In this document: in pieces, positions 62,237 through 64,000 of the stretch
How the letters are laid out: every line of letters begins with the position of its first letter
Position numbering within the stretch: position 1 is the stretch's first letter
Source: Acidobacteriota bacterium
GTDB lineage: Bacteria; Acidobacteriota; Terriglobia; Bryobacterales; UBA6623
Reading direction: 5' to 3'
DNA: 64,000 nt
Assembly (NCBI GenBank): GCA_016125275.1
Contig: WGMB01000004.1
Coordinates: 372,001 to 436,000 of the forward strand
The notes under the pieces: generated by a model
The model's database searches: none
What the model was told of the DNA's origin: nothing
What the model saw: the letters and a program-made list of their open reading frames with translations, nothing else
Made by a program: the position numbers and the translations under genes

Positions 62237-62845
62237 TCAGCTTGGAGGTCTTTCTGTCGGAGGCTCGCTACCAGGACCAGGGAGCCGCGCCTTTGCGCCG
62301 CCCGCTGCTTCCGCGACGAGAAGAGCGTCGATATCTGGGTAGGCATAGATAACCGGGGCTTGGTTCTGCATGAGTCCACCTGTGTCGGCCGTCGGGCCAT
62401 AGGTGCTGTGTAGATCGGCGTTCAGCATTCGCAGCAGGGCGGTCTGCTGGCCGCGGTGATGAGCGGTGTGGGTCAAGCGCCGAACCATGACCCAAGCCCG
62501 AGACCGGGGAAATTCGAAGAAACTCACTGTCTCTTCCCACCAAGCGTCATCTTTCGAGCCGAGCGCAGCAAGGCGCTGACGGGAGAGATCAGCGTAGCAG
62601 CGGATGAACTCCAGGCGAGTTTCGGTCTCAGGCAGGGGCCCTGCGCCTGCGTCAACACCGAGGATGCTCACGAACCATAGGTCTTCACTGACGCATTGAT
62701 GAACCATCTGCTCATGAACGCTTCGTCCGCGGCTGTCATTTGGATGTGGGCGAAACGCCAAGTCCTCGTCACGGAACATGCTCCAGACGCTGAGCGTCTT
62801 GATCCGTTCGGTCTCATAGGTATCGACAAGAAAGCGGTAGCTCAT
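62237..62845 (-). CDS. DinB-family protein
   Basis: A 202-aa four-helix-bundle protein of the DinB/metal-dependent hydrolase group. Three histidines fit the metal site: one in SVHEQMVHQCVSEDLWFV and two in RLTHTAHHRGQQTALLRM, the family signature. The C-terminal tail is Gly/Pro-rich. The ATG at 62845 follows immediately the stop (TAG) of the small upstream frame, suggesting co-translation with it and with the sigma gene. DinB proteins include thiol-dependent transferases, but the substrate here is unknown. Confidence 0.85.
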   Translation of the reverse strand: MSYRFLVDTYETERIKTLSVWSMFRDEDLAFRPHPNDSRGRSVHEQMVHQCVSEDLWFVSILGVDAGAGPLPETETRLEFIRCYADLSRQRLAALGSKDDAWWEETVSFFEFPRSRAWVMVRRLTHTAHHRGQQTALLRMLNADLHSTYGPTADTGGLMQNQAPVIYAYPDIDALLVAEAAGGAKARLPGPGSEPPTERPPS

Positions 62846-63058
62846 CTAGCGTCCCCCCTTTCGCGCCATCCACGTCGGATCATTGTTCGGGGCTGCGGCC
62901 CCGGCGCCATCCTTCCCTTGCAACTTTGTAGCCGCCCGGAGGGAGTACGACAGGACGAGACCCGCCTCACGACAGACGTCAAGCCCGTCGACTTCGATAC
63001 GGCAATACTGGATGCAGCTCGTCAATTCCTCAGACATCGTGGTCTTGCTCATCGCCAT
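62846..63058 (-). CDS. Small Cys-containing protein between sigma and DinB genes
   Basis: A 70-aa frame starting three bases after the sigma-factor stop and ending flush with the DinB start. It carries CIQYCRIEVDGLDVC (Cys spaced C-x3-C-x9-C), then a helix-like stretch and a Gly/Ala-rich tail. I do not recognise a family. The tight spacing on both sides favours a real gene, while the low-complexity tail and absence of a clear ribosome site argue against. Possible as a small redox or metal-sensing partner. Confidence 0.4.
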   Translation of the reverse strand: MAMSKTTMSEELTSCIQYCRIEVDGLDVCREAGLVLSYSLRAATKLQGKDGAGAAAPNNDPTWMARKGGR

Positions 63059-63061
63059 GGC

Positions 63062-63649
63062 TTAGTTGGCCGCGGCCTGATAGCTCGTTGGCTCGTTGAG
63101 AGCTTTCGCCGTCGCGCGCAGGTTCGTGTAGGCCCGGTGCGCCGTCTGCTTGGTGGCGCCGATGGTGGACCCCGTCGCCCGCGCCGTTTCGTCGAGCGTC
63201 AGTCCGCGAGCCTTGAGCAGCAAGACCACTTCCCGCTGGCGGGCCGGCAGGTTGGCCATCAAGGCGCCGAGCTCACTTCTGGCTTCGATCGCACGGACCA
63301 AGGACTTGGGGTCGAGCATCAGGTCGGCGTCAAACTCTTGTTGCTGCTCTCCGCGGGCCATCCGACGGTAGGCATCGGTACGGGCATATCGCGCGATGGT
63401 GTACAGCCACGGCAGCAGCGGCCGCCCGGCTTCGTAGGTGTGGCGCGCCTGGTGGACCCGCAGCCAAAAGTCCTGCAGCAGATCATCGGCATGCCGGCGG
63501 GTTGCGTGGGGGCCGCGGAAGTAGACAAGGAGTTGAGGAGAGAGGCGCCGGGCCAACTCCGTGAATGCCTGCTCGTCGGCCTGCTGGTAGGCCTCCATGA
63601 GGCTTTCGAGCGAGTCGTGTGGGGCGGGTTGGGGTTGACGGCGCGTCAT
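63062..63649 (-). CDS. ECF-type RNA polymerase sigma factor
   Basis: A 195-aa sigma-70-family protein with region 2 (SLMEAYQQADEQAFTELARR, then HADDLLQDFWLRVHQARHTY and LPWLYTIARYARTDAYRR) and region 4 (LPARQREVVLLLKARGLTL, then DETARATGSTIGATKQTAHR). The chosen ATG at 63649 has gggggaat upstream and overlaps the previous stop (ATGA, 63646-63649); a longer frame to 63688 would run into the DksA-like gene. No anti-sigma gene with a transmembrane helix is seen in the downstream genes, so regulation may differ from the usual pair. Promoter targets are unknown. Confidence 0.9.
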   Translation of the reverse strand: MTRRQPQPAPHDSLESLMEAYQQADEQAFTELARRLSPQLLVYFRGPHATRRHADDLLQDFWLRVHQARHTYEAGRPLLPWLYTIARYARTDAYRRMARGEQQQEFDADLMLDPKSLVRAIEARSELGALMANLPARQREVVLLLKARGLTLDETARATGSTIGATKQTAHRAYTNLRATAKALNEPTSYQAAAN

Positions 63650-64000
63650 TGGATTCCCCCGAAGAAAACGTCGGGCCAGTCGCCCCAAAGGCTCCCCGGA
63701 CCTTGGCTGCCTTGTGTAGCAAGCTCATCGGCGCTTTGGCAGCCGATGCATCGCGACGCCCACGGTAGCGCCCGCAGGCGCTTGGTCCCGATTGGCCCCT
63801 CGCAGCTCTCACAGACGCCGTAGGAGGCGGATTCCAGACGCCGCAGCGCCGACTCGACGTCCTTGGCCGTCCGCCACCGGAGGTTGATGGCCGCCACGGC
63901 GAGATCGCTCTCCATCTCGGACAGGGCCCGCTCACAGACGTCGCCCGCACCTGGCTCACTCCCCGGGAGCGTGGGAGTGACCGCCACCGCGAGGGCGGCT
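63646..64000 (-). CDS. TraR/DksA-type zinc-finger protein, N-terminus outside window
   Basis: The C-terminal part of a DksA/TraR-family protein. A helical stretch (SDLAVAAINLRWRTAKDVES) is followed by ALRRLESASYGVCESCEGPI and ALPWASRCIGCQ, the four-Cys zinc finger of the family. The frame is open at the right edge and the usual N-terminal coiled-coil region is missing, so it is cut; the GTG at 63987 is probably internal. The stop overlaps the sigma start (ATGA). DksA-like proteins bind RNA polymerase secondary channel; here it is coupled to an ECF sigma factor. Confidence 0.85.
   Translation of the reverse strand, partial: AALAVAVTPTLPGSEPGAGDVCERALSEMESDLAVAAINLRWRTAKDVESALRRLESASYGVCESCEGPIGTKRLRALPWASRCIGCQSADELATQGSQGPGSLWGDWPDVFFGGIQ

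Noticed and set aside
1-64000. CRISPR arrays, rRNA operons, insertion sequences, prophage
   Set aside because: No short regular repeats, no rRNA-like text, no transposase or phage structural proteins seen.

Overview
The window is GC-rich, gene-dense bacterial chromosome that most resembles Acidobacteriota of the Solibacter/Bryobacter type. The markers are a VWFA-related protein of the acidobacterial type fused to TPRs, five very long (about 1,090-1,120 aa) TonB-dependent-receptor-like proteins with an N-terminal carboxypeptidase-regulatory-like domain, FG-GAP/ASPIC-UnbV repeat proteins, a DUF1501 protein and a DUF1080 (3-keto-disaccharide hydrolase) protein. I see no rRNA, CRISPR array, insertion sequence or prophage. 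One tRNA (Pro, anticodon TGG) is present. Both ends cut genes: a DUF1501 gene on the left and a DksA/TraR-type zinc-finger gene on the right.

Layout. 1-15.7 kb: DUF1501 protein, VWFA-TPR protein, a divergent pair of outer-membrane receptors (family A), an FG-GAP/ASPIC/redoxin/TPR gene split by one in-frame TGA, and a di-haem cytochrome c. 15.7-25.8 kb: a membrane-stress/polyamine-type cluster with a membrane aminopropyltransferase-like protein, a flavin amine oxidase, a DUF350 protein, a coiled-coil lipoprotein, DUF2617, DUF4178, TelA, an XpaC-like protein and a K+ channel with RCK domain. 25.9-37.1 kb: an esterase, a bifunctional penicillin-binding protein, a CzcCBA-type metal efflux operon preceded by an unknown small protein, and a voltage-sensor K+ channel with a C-terminal zinc ribbon. 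37.2-47.9 kb: three tandem receptor paralogues (family B), each with its own upstream motif and downstream hairpin. 47.9-53.9 kb: a tight Lhr-like helicase/PdeM/pentapeptide-repeat operon, a DUF1080 protein, a YdcF protein and a TrmH-type methyltransferase. 54.0-59.0 kb: a translationally coupled trio made of an unrecognised 798-aa protein, a phosphatidylserine-decarboxylase-like enzyme and an Lgt-like membrane protein, followed by a small HEAT-like protein. 59.1-64.0 kb: ammonium transporter, haem A synthase, tRNA-Pro, then a DksA-like/ECF sigma/small-ORF/DinB gene string.

The two regions most likely to hold under-described biology are the polyamine-DUF350-TelA-channel cluster (15.7-25.8 kb) and the unknown/PSD/Lgt-like operon (54.0-58.5 kb). 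The pentapeptide-repeat protein attached to the Lhr-PdeM repair pair and the shared promoter-proximal motif of the three tandem receptors are further specific leads. The PSD/Lgt-like trio, the repair operon and the sigma string are held together by 1-4 bp overlaps or gaps of a few bases, which suggests co-translation.
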